Shown: positions 21,254 to 32,169, counted from the stretch's first letter. The stretch: 64,000 bases of DNA from Mycoplasmataceae bacterium (GCA_029009155.1 JAQXJX010000027.1:1-64000); one strand, 5' to 3'. Notes: generated by a model not told the origin, from the sequence alone. A program made the numbers and translations.

Positions 21254-22639
21254 ATGAATAGCGAAAACAAATTAAAACAAGAAACTATAGTTAATCATTT
21301 AAAAAATTATGGTTTTGTTTATCCAGGAAGTGAAATTTATGGTGGATTATCAAACACTTGAGATTATGGTCCAGTTGGAGTTTTATTAAAAAATAACATT
21401 AAACATTTATGATGAAAAGAATATGTTACTAAACAAGGTAACTCAGTTGGATTAGATTCATCAATTATTTTAAATCCTCAAGTATGAAAAGCTAGTGGAC
21501 ATTTAACTAATTTTTCTGATCCTTTAATTGATTGTAAACAATGTAGAAATCGTTTTAGAGTAGATAAGTTAATTGAAGAAAAATTAAATATTCATGTTTC
21601 TGAAGGTGCTACATTTGAAGAATTAGAAAAAATTATTCATGATAATCATTTAGTTTGTCCAGTTTGTGGTAAAGAAGATTGAACAGAAATTAGAAAATTT
21701 AATTTAATGTTTAAAACTTATCAAAGTGTTCTTCAAGATGCAAGTAGTGAAGTGTATTTAAGGCCAGAAACTGCTCAAGGTATTTTTATTAATTTTATGA
21801 ATGCTCAAAGAACAAGCAGAATGAAATTACCTTTTTCAATTTGTCAAATAGGTAAAGCTTTTAGAAATGAAATTACTCCAGGAAACTTTATTTTTAGAAC
21901 ACGTGAATTTGAACAAATGGAATGTGAACATTTTTGTTATCCTGATTATGCAGATACAGCATTTGAAGAACAATTAGATAAAGTTAAAAACTTTGTTAAT
22001 AATATTCTTAAGTTTAAACCTGAAAATGTTAGATTATTTGAACATCCAAAAGATGATTTATCTCATTATTCAAAACGTACAGTAGATATTGAATATAATT
22101 TCCCTCATGGATTTAGTGAATTATGAGGTGTGGCACATCGAGGTAATTATGACTTAACTTGCCATCAAAAAGAATCTAAAGCAAACATTTGATATTTAGA
22201 TGAAAAAACAAATACTAAATTTATTCCTTTTGTTATTGAACCATCTGTAGGTGTGGATCGTTTGTTTTATGCAATAGTATGCGATACATATGAAGAACAA
22301 GATTTAGGTAATAATGATAAAAGAGTTGTTATGCATTTTACATATGAACTTTCACCATATAAAGTTGCAGTACTACCATTAGTTAATAAGCTTTCTGCTC
22401 AAGCTTATGAAGTATTTAAATCTCTTATTGATAAAGATATTAGTGCAACTTTTGATACATCTGGTTCAATTGGTAAACGTTACCGTAGACAAGATGCTAT
22501 TGGAACTTACTATTGTATTACATTTGATTATGATTCATTAAATGATCAAAAAGTAACAATTAGAAATCGTGATACAATGCAACAAGAAAGAATAGAAATA
22601 AAACAAATTTTTAACTATTTGAATAATATTAATAAGTAG
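21254..22639 (+). CDS. glyS: Glycyl-tRNA synthetase (homodimeric type)
   Basis: A 461-residue class II synthetase. The N-terminus [20 protein letters not shown] is diagnostic of the homodimeric eukaryote/Thermus/mycoplasma type. A zinc-ribbon insert has CxxC pairs (DCKQCRN; CPVCG). RPETAQGIF, then the motif 2 region [21 protein letters not shown]-type sequence, and the C-terminal anticodon-binding domain follow. It starts a run of closely spaced genes leading to dnaG (8 nt). Confidence 0.96.
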
Positions 22640-22647
22640 AGATATAT

Positions 22648-24756
22648 ATGCTTAACCAAAATAGCAACCGCTTAGATTTTAAGATAATTGACGACATTCG
22701 ACGAAGTGCAAGAATAGTTGATGTTATTGGTCATTACATTAAACTTCAAAAGAAAGGCAATAGTTATTTTGGTTTATGTCCATTCCATCCTGATAAACAC
22801 CCCTCATTATCAGTAAGTCCATCAAAAAACGTTTGAAAATGTTTTGTATGTGATGCTAAAGGATCAGTGTTTGATTTTGTTTCAAAAATTGAAAAATGTT
22901 CTTTTATTGATGCTGTTAAAAAAGTAGCAGAAATATCTAATTATGATATTAGCAATATCAGCTTCTTTAAAAAGAATAATTCTGAACAATTCACACCAAA
23001 ACAAAAAAGAATTCTTTTAGCAAATGAAAGACTTGGAAAGTTTTTTCATGACCAACTTTTATTACTTAAAGCTAATGCACATGCTTTAAATTACTTAAAA
23101 AGCAGAGGATTAGATGAAGAAGTAATTAAGAAATTTAAAATTGGTTATGCTGTTAATGACAAAAATAGGACAATAGATTTTTTAACAAACAAAAATAATG
23201 CATTATTAAATTTAACACCAGAGCAACAATTTAATGAACAAGAATTACTAGATGCAGGAATAGCGACAGTTAATAGTAAAGGTGAAATTTTACCTTTATT
23301 AATTGATAGAATTACTTTTCCAATCTATGATGCTAATAATAATTTAGTTGCTTTTAGTGGAAGGGATTTGTCTGGAAAAGCAGATAATAAATATCTACAT
23401 ACTAAAGCTACTGAAGTATTTGATAAAAGTAAAATACTATATAACTTTAATAGAGTTAATTTTACTAACAATGATGATACTTTAATAATATGTGAAGGTT
23501 TCATGGATTGTATTGCTTATAATCGTGCTGGTTATACAAACTGTGTTGCTACAATGGGAACACAAATTACCCAAAACCATGTTTACTTATTAAAGTCATT
23601 AAAATTTGTAAAAACCATTATTTTATCTTTTGATAATGACAATGCTGGGACTATTGCAAATATTAATAATGCAAAATTTTTAATTGATAATGGTTATAAT
23701 GTAACAATCGCTAATTATCAAGACTTTCAACAAAAAGACATTGATGAAATAATTTTAAAAAACGGTATTGATGCAGCTAAAAAAGTAATTGAAGAAAGAG
23801 AAGATTTTGTTTCTTTTCTTATAAGAAAGAAATTATCAATTAAACAACCTGTTGATAAAGTTAAAAATGCAGTTGATGATCTAATAGAAGATATTATCAG
23901 TTATGGTAATAAGATGTTAAAAAATCAATATTTTAAATCAATTGCTCAATTAGCAAATTATGATTTAGAAGAAATTGAAAAAGAATTTAATAAAAAAGAA
24001 CAAAATGCTCTTAGTTACAAGCAAACTAACTACAACTATTCAAAATCTTATAAACATCAAAATAATAATTATTCATCTAAAACCAATGTTGCTACTAATG
24101 ATGAAATGATTAATGAAATTCAAAAAGCAATATTAGATTTTAATAATAATTATGAACATTCACTACAATCAATTTCTTTACTAGAAACTGAATATAAGAA
24201 AAAAAGTGCTGAAGTTAGCAAAATATATAAAAAAATTACTCATGCATTATCACAAATAATTATTCAAAGTTTATTTATCCCACAAGCATATATTCCTTAT
24301 GTAAATAATATTGCTTTTAATAGTAATGAAAAATATGATCATTTACTATTAATTCTTAAATTTATTGATAATGAAATTGGTAAAAATAATAACATTACTT
24401 CAAATGAATTAATTGAAAAATTAAAAAGATATTTAGACAATCAATCTATTCTAGATCCATCATATAAAAAATCATTAACTTGATTTAATGATAAATTTTT
24501 ACAAAAAGCCTTAATTGATTCAATAGAATGTAAAAAGAAAAAAGAAGGAGAAGTTGAAAAATTAATGAAAGACAATGTTAATGAATTTGTTAAATGCAAA
24601 TATCAATTGTACATTATTCAAATTTATATGAAAGTAATTGAAAATGAAAAAAATGACAACTTATCAGATTTAGAAAAAGAAGTAGAACGAAGTAAGAACA
24701 TTGAAAGCATGAACATTATGTGAAAAACATACATCAATTGGATTAAGGAGAAATAG
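22648..24756 (+). CDS. dnaG: DNA primase DnaG
   Basis: A 702-residue primase. The CHC2 zinc finger is LCPFHPDKH...WKCFVCDAKG (residues 44-70). The TOPRIM domain has LIICEGFMDCIAYNRAG and LSFDNDNAGT. The C-terminal 300 residues, including a low-complexity Asn/Tyr/Lys linker near residue 460, form a divergent helicase-binding part. It synthesises RNA primers at the replication fork. A TGA Trp codon lies in the zinc finger. rpoD does not follow, unlike in many Firmicutes; ruvX follows instead. Confidence 0.96.
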
Positions 24757-24763
24757 TTTATCA

Positions 24764-25204
24764 ATGCGAGCTTTAGGTATAGATTTTGGAACTAAAATAA
24801 TTGGCATTGCAATTAGTGATGAAAATAAGAAAATAGCTAGTGCATGTGCATCAATTACTTTTCCTAAAAATAATTATTTATATGCTGTAAATCAAATTCA
24901 AAAATTGATTAAAAGATATGATAATTCCGTTGATCTAATTGTTTTAGGTTATCCTTTACATATTAATGGTAATAAGTCAGAAAGAACATTTTTAGTTGAA
25001 AAGTTTTATGACTTATTAATTAACAACATACCAATTAAAACCATTTTTTGAGATGAAAGATATTCAACTTCAAAAACCACAGAGATGTTAAAAGAATTCA
25101 TTGAATTAAAATCAAGTCAAATTAAAAAAGTCAAAGATAAATTATCAGCTCAATATATATTGCAAGATTTTTTAAATCATAAGGATGAAAACAATGACAA
25201 TTAA
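24764..25204 (+). CDS. ruvX: Putative pre-16S rRNA nuclease / Holliday junction resolvase RuvX (YqgF)
   Basis: A 146-residue RNase H-fold protein: MRALGIDFGTKIIGIAISDE (catalytic Asp 7), LIVLGYPLHINGNKSERT and FWDERYSTSKTTEML. The family matures 16S rRNA 5' ends and was earlier described as a Holliday junction resolvase. The usual 'GLP' is 'GYP' here. It overlaps the next gene by 11 to 20 nt depending on that gene's start. Confidence 0.92.
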
Positions 25205-25760
25205 TGAACTAAAAGAGATTTGCATTAATGATTCTATTCCAATCTTAAGAGATAAGACACTAGAATATATCATTAACATAATTAAAGAAAATAAAATAAA
25301 AAGCATTTTAGAAATAGGAACAGCATATGGATATAGTTCTTTTGCTTTTAATCAAATTGATTGTGTTAATGAAATACTTTCAATTGAAAAAAATAAAGAT
25401 AACTATCTTAAGGCAAAAAACTTTTTAGCTGGTAACAAAAAGATTAATTTAGTTAACGATGACTGTTTTGATTTTGTTCCAAATAAAAAATATGATTTAA
25501 TTTTTATTGATGGTCCTAAATCACATCAAGATCAATTATTTTTAAAATACTCAAACTATTTAGAAGATAATGGTTTTATAATAATAGATAATATTTTTCT
25601 AAAAAAATATTCTTCAATTGATTTTAATTCTTTAACTAAAAATCAACAACATTTAGTTAAAAAGGTAAAAGAATTTCAAAAATGATTAGAAAACAATAAT
25701 GAATGGAATATTAACATTTTAGATATTGATGATGGAGTGGCAATTTGTCATAAAAAATAA
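25194..25760 (+). CDS. Class I SAM O-methyltransferase, TrmR (YrrM)-like
   Basis: A 188-residue methyltransferase. SILEIGTAYGYSSFAF is the SAM-binding loop (motif I), then EILSIEKNKDNYLKAKNF, DLIFIDGPKSHQDQLF, and NGFIIIDNIF. This is the O-methyltransferase family 3 pattern seen in B. subtilis YrrM/TrmR, which methylates 5-hydroxyuridine-34 of tRNA to 5-methoxyuridine. The two U32-type genes downstream match the yrrN-yrrO partners, which supports the assignment. The AAGGA site at 25181-25185 favours ATG 25194 over ATG 25185, which has no site. Confidence 0.8.
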
Positions 25761-25761
25761 T

Positions 25762-26715
25762 ATGGATAAAAAAATTATTATTACAGCAAATAATTATGAT
25801 AATGCAATTAACATTTTAAATACTAATTCAAAGTATTTAAAAGCTATTATTGTTGGATATGAAAAATTTAGTGATTGTATTAATTCAAAATTATCTATTA
25901 AAGAAATTAATAATTTAATTTTAATAGCTCATAAACAAGGCGTAGAAATTTATATGTTAATTGATTCATTCATCTATGAGGATCAAATTAATGAATTGGA
26001 GCAATTAATAAAAACAACAGCAGAAATTAAAATTGATGGAATTATTTTTAATGATTTTGCAATTAATCAAATTTGTTATGAAAATAAGATTGATATTAAA
26101 TTGATATATAATCCAAAAACTTTAGTTACAAATTATGGTCAATTTGATTTTTATTTAAAAAATAATATTAATTCTGTAGTTTTACCAAATGAATTATTAT
26201 TAAATGAAATTTTGGAAATGGGAGATAATTGTCAAATAAATAATAAAAAAATTGAAATCATTAAGCAAGTATCTGGATATAGCATGATAATGTTTTCACG
26301 TTGAGATTTAATTAAAAATTTTTGTGAAAAAGAACAAATTAATTATCATGATTTAAAAGATAAAAAACTTTGAATAAAAGAAAACAGTCGAGAATTTCCA
26401 AGTATTATTTTAGAAAACGAATATGGTACACATATTTTCTCAGGTTTTTGTATTTCATGTTTAAAATTTATTAATAGTTTTATAGAACACAATATTAATG
26501 TTTTTCTTATCGATTCTTTTCTTAAAAATGATCAATGAACTTTAGATACTTTAAATTTATATACTAAGCTTTTAGATAATTTAGAAAATTTAAATTTAAT
26601 TAATGATCTAATTAAAAATGAAATAGCAATTAATCTTCCTGACCAAACATCGATTTCATTTTTAGGAAACAAAAGTGATTTACTATATCTTCCAAAGGAG
26701 AAAAACAATGAATAA
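25762..26715 (+). CDS. Peptidase U32-family protein, TrhP1 (YrrN)-like
   Basis: A 317-residue protein. The N-terminal TIM-barrel part (MDKKIIITANNYDNAINILN; IYMLIDSFIYEDQINELEQL; IDGIIFNDFAINQICYEN) follows the U32 collagenase-like pattern. It lacks the four-Cys iron-sulfur motif, as expected of the short YrrN type. In B. subtilis, TrhP1 and TrhP2 together are required for tRNA U34 hydroxylation using prephenate. Its sequence is quite divergent, so its role rests mostly on position between trmR-like and trhP2-like genes. It overlaps the next gene by 8 nt. Confidence 0.75.
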
Positions 26716-27919
26716 ATTTAAAATTGAACTTTTATCTCCAGCTGGTGATGTTAATCGAGGAAAAATTGCTTTAAATTTTGGTGCTGATGCCATTTATTTT
26801 GGGGCGAAAATGTATTCATTACGTGCAAGAGCAAGTAATTTTGATTTAGAAAATATTGAAGAAATAATCAATTATGCCCATGCAAATAATAAAAAAGTTT
26901 ACATTGTTACAAATATTTTATGTCATAATGGGCATATTAAAAACTTTGAACCTTTTATTAAAAAAATTCTAGCCTTTAAACCTGATGGATTTATTTGTGC
27001 CGACCCATTCATTATTAGTAAAATTAGAGAACTTGATCAAAATGTTGAGATCCATATTTCAACTCAACAATCTACAACTAATTCTAAAGCAGCAGCATTT
27101 TGAAAAAGAAATGGTAGTAGTAGAATTGTTTTAGCTCGTGAAGTAACTTACAATGAAATGAAACAAATGGTTAGTTCATGTAATGATATTAACATGGATA
27201 TTGAATATTTTATTCATGGTGCAGTTTGCATTGGCTATTCTGGTAGATGCATGTTAAGTGACAATTACTGCTTAAGGAATGCAAATTTTGGTGGTTGTGC
27301 TCAGTCTTGTCGTTGAATTTATACTTTATTTGATCAAGATAAAGTATATAGTGATCATTTTAGTATGTCTGCTAAAGACATGTGCCAACTACCTAACCTT
27401 AAAGAAATTCTTGAATTAGGAATTAAATCATTAAAAATTGAAGGAAGAATGAAAACAGAACATTACATTGCGACAGTAAATCAAGTTTATTCAAATGCAA
27501 TAAATGAAATTTATGATCATGGTTCTTTATCAAATGAAAAATTAAATGAGTATACCAATGAACTAGAAAAAATAGCAAATCGAGAAACAGATATTGCTTG
27601 ATTTAACGGTAAACCTAGTTATAAAGCAATGTTAAGTTCTGAAGCACAAAAACAAGTAAGCCAAATTTTCGTATTTGTTATTAATAAGAAAATTTCTAAT
27701 AACACATATGAAATAATTAGTCGTAACTTTTTTAAAATTACTGATAGTTTTGAAATCATTAGTCCTAAAAGACCAATTAAACATGCAAAAATAATAAAAA
27801 TTTTAGATAAAGATAATAATTCTATTTCTATTGTTAATAAACCAATGTGTAAATATATAGTTACCTTTGATACAGAGAATGATTTTATGCCTAATGATTT
27901 AGTAAGAATAGTGAAATAA
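26708..27919 (+). CDS. Peptidase U32-family tRNA hydroxylation protein, TrhP2 (YrrO)-like
   Basis: A 403-residue protein with the U32 signature: ELLSPAGDVNRGKIALNFGADAIYFG at the start and AVCIGYSGRCMLSDNYCLRNANFGGCAQSCRW around residues 175-205, holding the cluster-binding cysteines. KDMCQLPNLKEILELGIKSLKIEGRMK is also typical. The start is fixed by AAGGAG 7 nt upstream. The family includes TrhP/RlhA-type RNA hydroxylases; 'peptidase' is a historical label. The stop codon directly abuts the stop of the convergent Nudix gene. Confidence 0.88.
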
Positions 27920-28477
27920 CTATATCTTGTTAATATGTTTTAAGAAAAGCAAATAAGCTGTTGAAAGTGATGATAAATATAATTCAGAATTTTTCAATAG
28001 AATATCTTTTAAATTAGATTCACTTATTCATTTGTTTTCACTAATTTCTTCAAAAAATGAACCATCATTTGTAGGCTTTTCATTAGTTTTATTAGTTAAA
28101 TCAATTAAAAAATTGAATACAACTTCATTCATTTGGGTTGATGAAGTGGCTTTTACTACTTCTTTAATGTTTTCTTTTGTAATTGTATATCCACTTTCTT
28201 CTCATACTTCCTTGATTACATTATCAGTTGGAGTTTCATTAATTTCAAGAGAACCAGTAATACAACATGGATATAAATTTTTATATGTGTAGTTGTGATC
28301 TTTTAGTTTGATTTCTGGTAATGGTTGATAACGAATTAAAAAAGAATAAGAACCATCTTGTTCTTTTTTAAAACACAAAGCAGCAGTAGAATTTACATTT
28401 CTTCTTTGTGCATATATAAATCCTCGGTCTGTTTGATATGTATCTAAATGATAGTTACTAAATATTTTCTTGCTCAT
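27920..28477 (-). CDS. Nudix hydrolase
   Basis: A 185-residue protein. The Nudix box reads G-SLEIN-E-TPTDNVI-KEVWEESGY around residues 85-107, with the first Arg replaced by Lys; the catalytic Glu residues are intact. The flanking sequence (GFIYAQRRNVNSTAALCFKK) resembles ADP-ribose or nucleotide-sugar pyrophosphatases, but the substrate is unknown. The start is ATG 28477, with an AAAGG site 8 nt upstream; a TTG at 28495 is in frame but less likely. The first 20 nt overlap the end of the HEPN gene, so the two are probably coupled. Confidence 0.87.
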
Positions 28478-29396
28478 TGTGATTGCCTTTGACAAAAATT
28501 TTTACTCTTTTTTTAAATTTTTCTTTTAATTTTAATTTATTAAAGAATAAAGTAGTATTTTTTATTAATTTATCATCATTTGAAAAAAATTCAATCATTT
28601 TAAGTAATTCAATCAAACCAATATGTTTAACATTAACTTTAAAAAGGTGAAAATATAAAATTTTAATAGCTTCTGATTGATACTTTATTCTTGCATTGTA
28701 TAAAACATAATTATGGGAAATTAGATTACGAAGATATAATATATTTTTAATAAAGTCAATAAAACCACTCGTATAAATTCGGTCTAAATTAAATTTTTCA
28801 CATATTGCCTCAGTTAATTCATCATTTAAAGCTAAAAATACACTAAATGTTGTAGCAAAACTTCAAGTTAGACACATGATATCTAATGGTAATTCGCTCC
28901 AAGTTAAAAAAACATCTTTAGTATTCTTAATTTTGTAAACTTTTGTATTATCGTTTGTTTCACAATATTTAACAAGTAAATGGATAATTCGATCAAAATC
29001 AATTGGAGGATTAACCATTTTTAGATTACTAAAAATATTTTGTTTTATGAAATTAGGATTTAATTTAAATAAACAACGATCTTCAATATGAAAAGCATTA
29101 ATAACAGTATAAGCTACACTGGTATTTAATTTCTTTTCTATTCTTAAAAGTAACCTTATAACGTGATTGGCAAAATCTACATCAAATTGATAAAAATCAA
29201 TAATTTGTGAGCTAGTAGCTTCGCTATCATAAATTTTTTTTGAATTTTCTTTAAAAAAGATTTGACTATATCCACCAATAACTGTATTAAAGTTATTGTC
29301 TTCAATATATTTTTTTAATTTTGTTTTATTGTCAATTTTAAGATTTTGTCTTTCTAAATATTTAACAATTGCATTAAAGTTGATAATATCTTTCAT
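28458..29396 (-). CDS. Abi_2 (AbiD/AbiF)-like HEPN protein
   Basis: A 312-residue protein. The N-terminal part (KLKKYIEDNNFNTVIGGYSQIF; IDFYQFDVDFANHVIRLLLR; IEKKLNTSVAYTVI) and central LTWSELPLDIMCLTWSFATTFSVF follow the order seen in Abi_2 proteins ('lp.W...e.lsfg..s.ly'). The C-terminal ILYLRNLISHNYVLYNARIK contains the Rx4H HEPN nuclease motif (RNLISH). Abi_2 proteins are abortive-infection factors; HEPN domains usually cleave RNA. The gene is transcribed away from greA and is followed, with a 20-nt overlap, by the Nudix gene. Confidence 0.82.
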
Positions 29397-29457
29397 ATTC
29401 TCTTTATTTTAATGGTATTATTATTTAACTAATAGCATTAATAAAAAAACAATAAAT

Positions 29458-29949
29458 ATGGCAAATAATATTAAAAAACATCAAATTACTCAAGAAGGTC
29501 TTGATAACCTTAATAAAGAATATCGTGAACTTATTGAAGTTAAAAGACCTGCAAATACAAAAGCATTACAAGAAGCTCGTGAACAAGGTGACCTTAGTGA
29601 AAATGCAGATTATGATGCAGCTAAGACAGAACAAGCAGAAATTGAAAAACGTATTGCTGAAATTAAAAACATTTTAGACCATTATGAAATAATTTCTAAT
29701 GTTAAAACTAGTTCATCTAAAGCAACAATAGTAAAGATTGGTTCTAAAGTAACTATTTTTGACCACAGCGATAGCGAAAAATACACTTATGAAATAGTAG
29801 GTGAAATTGAAGCTGATCCTGTACAAGGTAAAATTTCTAACAAGAGTCCATTAGCTAAAGCAATCATTGGCAAAGTTGTTGGTGATGATGTTGAAGTACA
29901 TGGAATTGAAAATCCTTACCGTGTAAAAATTGAAAAAATTGAAAATTAA
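29458..29949 (+). CDS. greA: Transcription elongation factor GreA
   Basis: A 163-residue protein: ITQEGLDNLNKEYRELIEVK, then the catalytic coiled-coil tip in ENADYDAAKTEQAEIEKRI (conserved Asp and Glu), then a C-terminal FKBP-like domain with VGDDVEVHGIENPYRVKIEKI. GreA stimulates transcript cleavage by backtracked RNA polymerase. Confidence 0.96.
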   Translation: MANNIKKHQITQEGLDNLNKEYRELIEVKRPANTKALQEAREQGDLSENADYDAAKTEQAEIEKRIAEIKNILDHYEIISNVKTSSSKATIVKIGSKVTIFDHSDSEKYTYEIVGEIEADPVQGKISNKSPLAKAIIGKVVGDDVEVHGIENPYRVKIEKIEN

Positions 29950-29977
29950 TTCACAAATATTATTTTTTATGTATAAT
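29950..29977 (+). promoter_or_regulatory. Promoter of the tRNA cluster
   Basis: TTCACA (one mismatch to TTGACA), a 16-nt spacer and TATAAT lie just after the greA stop codon, pointing at the five tRNAs. Confidence 0.65.
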
Positions 29978-29983
29978 CTATTT

Positions 29984-30023
29984 ACTTATCATTTTTCAAG
30001 TGATTAAATCACTAATGATAAGT
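29984..30023 (+). other. Long hairpin in the tRNA cluster leader
   Basis: Outer arms ACTTATCAT/ATGATAAGT (9 bp) enclose inner arms AGTGATT/AATCACT. There is no T-run. The hairpin starts at the expected transcript 5' end and ends 10 nt before tRNA-Tyr, so it may be a processing signal. Confidence 0.6.
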
Positions 30024-30032
30024 AAAGAAAAT

Positions 30033-30117
30033 GGACAGATAGCGAAGCGGCCAAACGCAGCTGACTGTAAATCAGCCACCATCGGTTTCAGTGGTTCGAA
30101 TCCACTTCTGTCCACCA
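30033..30117 (+). tRNA. tRNA-Tyr (anticodon GTA)
   Basis: The acceptor GGACAGA/TCTGTCC, a long variable arm and T-loop GGTTCGAATCC are present. The anticodon stem GCTGA/TCAGC encloses loop CTGTAAA. CCA is encoded. Confidence 0.95.
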
Positions 30118-30120
30118 GTT

Positions 30121-30195
30121 TGGGTTGTAGCCAAGCGGTAAGGCATCAGATTTTGATTCTGACATGCGTTGGTTCGAATCCAACCTACCCAGCCA
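30121..30195 (+). tRNA. tRNA-Gln (anticodon TTG)
   Basis: The acceptor TGGGTTG/CTACCCA (one T-T mismatch), anticodon stem TCAGA/TCTGA with loop TTTTGAT, T-loop GGTTCGAATCC and encoded CCA are present. Confidence 0.94.
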
Positions 30196-30200
30196 ATTAT

Positions 30201-30275
30201 GTCTCACTAGCTCAGTGGTAGAGCATTTCACTTTTAATGAAGGGGTCCGGAGTTCGAGTCTCCGGTGGGACACCA
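30201..30275 (+). tRNA. tRNA-Lys (anticodon TTT)
   Basis: The acceptor GTCTCAC/GTGGGAC, D-arm AGCTCAGTGGTAGAGC, anticodon loop CTTTTAA, T-loop AGTTCGAGTCT and encoded CCA are present. Confidence 0.95.
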
Positions 30276-30281
30276 TATTAT

Positions 30282-30367
30282 GCTGAAGTGGCGGAATGGT
30301 AGACGCACAGGACTTAAAATCCTGTGATGGCAACATCGTGAGGGTTCAAGTCCCTCTTTCAGCACCA
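30282..30367 (+). tRNA. tRNA-Leu (anticodon TAA)
   Basis: The acceptor GCTGAAG/TTTCAGC, long variable arm, anticodon stem CAGGA/TCCTG with loop CTTAAAA, T-loop GGTTCAAGTCC and encoded CCA are present. Confidence 0.95.
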
Positions 30368-30373
30368 TATTCT

Positions 30374-30447
30374 GCGGGTGTAGTTCAATGGCAGAACTAT
30401 AGCCTTCCAAGCTATTAACGTCGGTTCGATTCCGATCACCCGCTCCA
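30374..30447 (+). tRNA. tRNA-Gly (anticodon TCC)
   Basis: The acceptor GCGGGTG/CACCCGC, anticodon stem TAGC/GCTA with loop CTTCCAA, T-loop GGTTCGATTCC and encoded CCA are present. Confidence 0.95.
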
Positions 30448-30457
30448 TATTTGTAGA

Positions 30458-30495
30458 TACCCTACGATTTGATTAATCAAGTTGTTGGGTTTTTA
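30458..30495 (+). terminator. Terminator of the tRNA cluster (first)
   Basis: The arms of an imperfect stem run from ACCCTACGA to TTGTTGGGT around the perfect palindrome TTGATTAATCAA, followed by TTTT. Confidence 0.8.
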
Positions 30496-30517
30496 AAATA
30501 AAGAGCGGTTATAAATA

Positions 30518-30546
30518 AATAGGGAATCAAAATTCTCTATTTTTTC
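30518..30546 (+). terminator. Terminator of the tRNA cluster (second)
   Basis: A 10-bp stem AATAGGGAAT/ATTCTCTATT (one G-T pair) is followed by six T residues, about 25 nt after the first terminator. Confidence 0.82.
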
Positions 30547-30600
30547 ATTAATATATAATATCTATATATTTAGTCCATACAAATTGACTTAATATTTCCT

Positions 30601-32169
30601 ATGTCTAAATTTCAGAAATCTAAAAAAATTTTAAGTATTTTAATACCTATTGCTACTAGTTTATCAATGTGTGGTGTTTTTGTATCTTCATGTTCAAAAA
30701 AAACAAGTATTATTACTAAATTTGATGCTAAATTAATTGGAGCAGAAAAAGGTACTATTATTACAAAAGTTGATTCACGTAACCATGTTACTATTTCAGG
30801 TGTTAGTGATGATTTTGCTGCAACAGATCTTGATTTTAATAATGGTATTTTTAGTCATGAAGGAAAAACATATTCTATAAAAGAAATTTCAGGCGGTGCT
30901 TTTAATAGTACTCCTAATTTAAAAGGGAAGTTGATTATTCCTTCATCAATTGAAGTAATTGGTGATCAGGCTTTTAAAGATTGCAAAAATCTTAATAGTG
31001 AACTAGTTTTAAATACTGGTTTATTAACTATTGGTAATGGTGCTTTTGAAGGTTGCTATTTCTTTAGTGATTTACTTATTCCTGATTCAGTTACTAGTAT
31101 TGGTGAAAGAGCATTTGCAAAAAATATTGCTTTAAATGGTACTTTAAAATTACCAACTAATTTAAAAGTAATTAATAAAGAAACATTTATTGGTTGTGAA
31201 GGCTTTTCAGGTGAATTAAAATTACCAAATTCTTTATTAACTATTGGTGATAATGCTTTTGGTGGTTGTAGTAATTTTATGGGTTCATTAGTTATTCCTG
31301 ATTCAATCACTACAATTGGACAAAGTGCTTTTGATAACATGAGCAATATTACAGATGTTGTAATAGGTTCTAGTCTTTCAAATATTCCGAATTGTTGTTT
31401 TCGAGATTGTACTAGTCTTAAATTTATTCAAAATTTATCAACAAATAATAGTTTAACTAGCATCGGTAATTATGCTTTTAGTAATTGTTGTAATTTAGAA
31501 GGAGAAATTAGTCTAAATAATAAAATTACATTAATTGGTAATCATGCATTTAATGGATGTAGCAAAATTACTAGTTTAATATTAAATGACTCGATTACTA
31601 AAATTGGCGAATATGCTTTTAAAAATTGTTTAAATATCGCTAACCAAATTAATATTCCAGCATCAATTGAATCAATTCCACAAGGATGCTTTGAAAATTG
31701 TAAGAAAATTAGTGGAACACTAACAATAAAAAGTAATGTTAAAACAATTGGTGAATCTGCTTTTAGCAATTGTATTTCATTAACAAATTTACTATTTAAT
31801 GAAGGAGTGACTTCAATTGGTGCATCCGCTTTTAGCAGTTGCAGTCAAATAGCAAATGAAAATTTAATATTACCTCAAAGTTTAACAACTATTAGTAATA
31901 ATGCTTTTTATCATTGTAATGATATTAAAAATATCACTTTTTTATCAACAAAATGCACTATTGGAGAGTCTGTATTTAGTGATTGTTCTAGTCTACAAAC
32001 AGTAGATTGAACTAACTTTACTGATTTAATTCCTTTTAATTTAAGTGTTTTTAACAATTGTGATAGTTTAACTAAAATTTATTTAAAAAATACTGTTTTA
32101 GTCCAAAAATATTCTAATGATTTAGGATGAAAAATTTATAAAAGCTATTTTGATGTGAAACCATCATAA
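30601..32169 (+). CDS. BspA-like leucine-rich-repeat lipoprotein
   Basis: A 522-residue protein. The signal peptide ends in VFVSSC, a clear lipobox (Cys about residue 30). The family module LIGAEKGTIITKV...DDFAATDLDFNNGIF follows. About seventeen LRR units with a ~23-residue period run to the end (VIGDQAFKDC, TIGNGAFEGC, SIGERAFAKN, TIGDNAFGGC, KIGEYAFKNC and so on), with Ile-Gly-x-x-Ala-Phe-x-x-Cys as the core. The C-terminus has no transmembrane helix, so membrane attachment is by the lipid anchor. The role is presumably adhesion or host interaction (inferred from the BspA family). Confidence 0.9.

Noticed and set aside
26708-27919. The U32 gene as a secreted collagenase
   Set aside because: It has no signal peptide, and its neighbours are RNA-modification genes. 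The four-Cys motif fits the RNA hydroxylase branch of the family.
30000-30336. Open frames on both strands over the tRNA cluster
   Set aside because: They cross tRNA-Tyr, tRNA-Gln, tRNA-Lys and tRNA-Leu, whose folds and anticodons are clear. Such frames are chance products of tRNA sequence.
31056-31346. Minus-strand frames opposite the LRR genes (for example at 31056, 31542 and 35235)
   Set aside because: They mirror the LRR repeats of the plus-strand genes and have no start signals.
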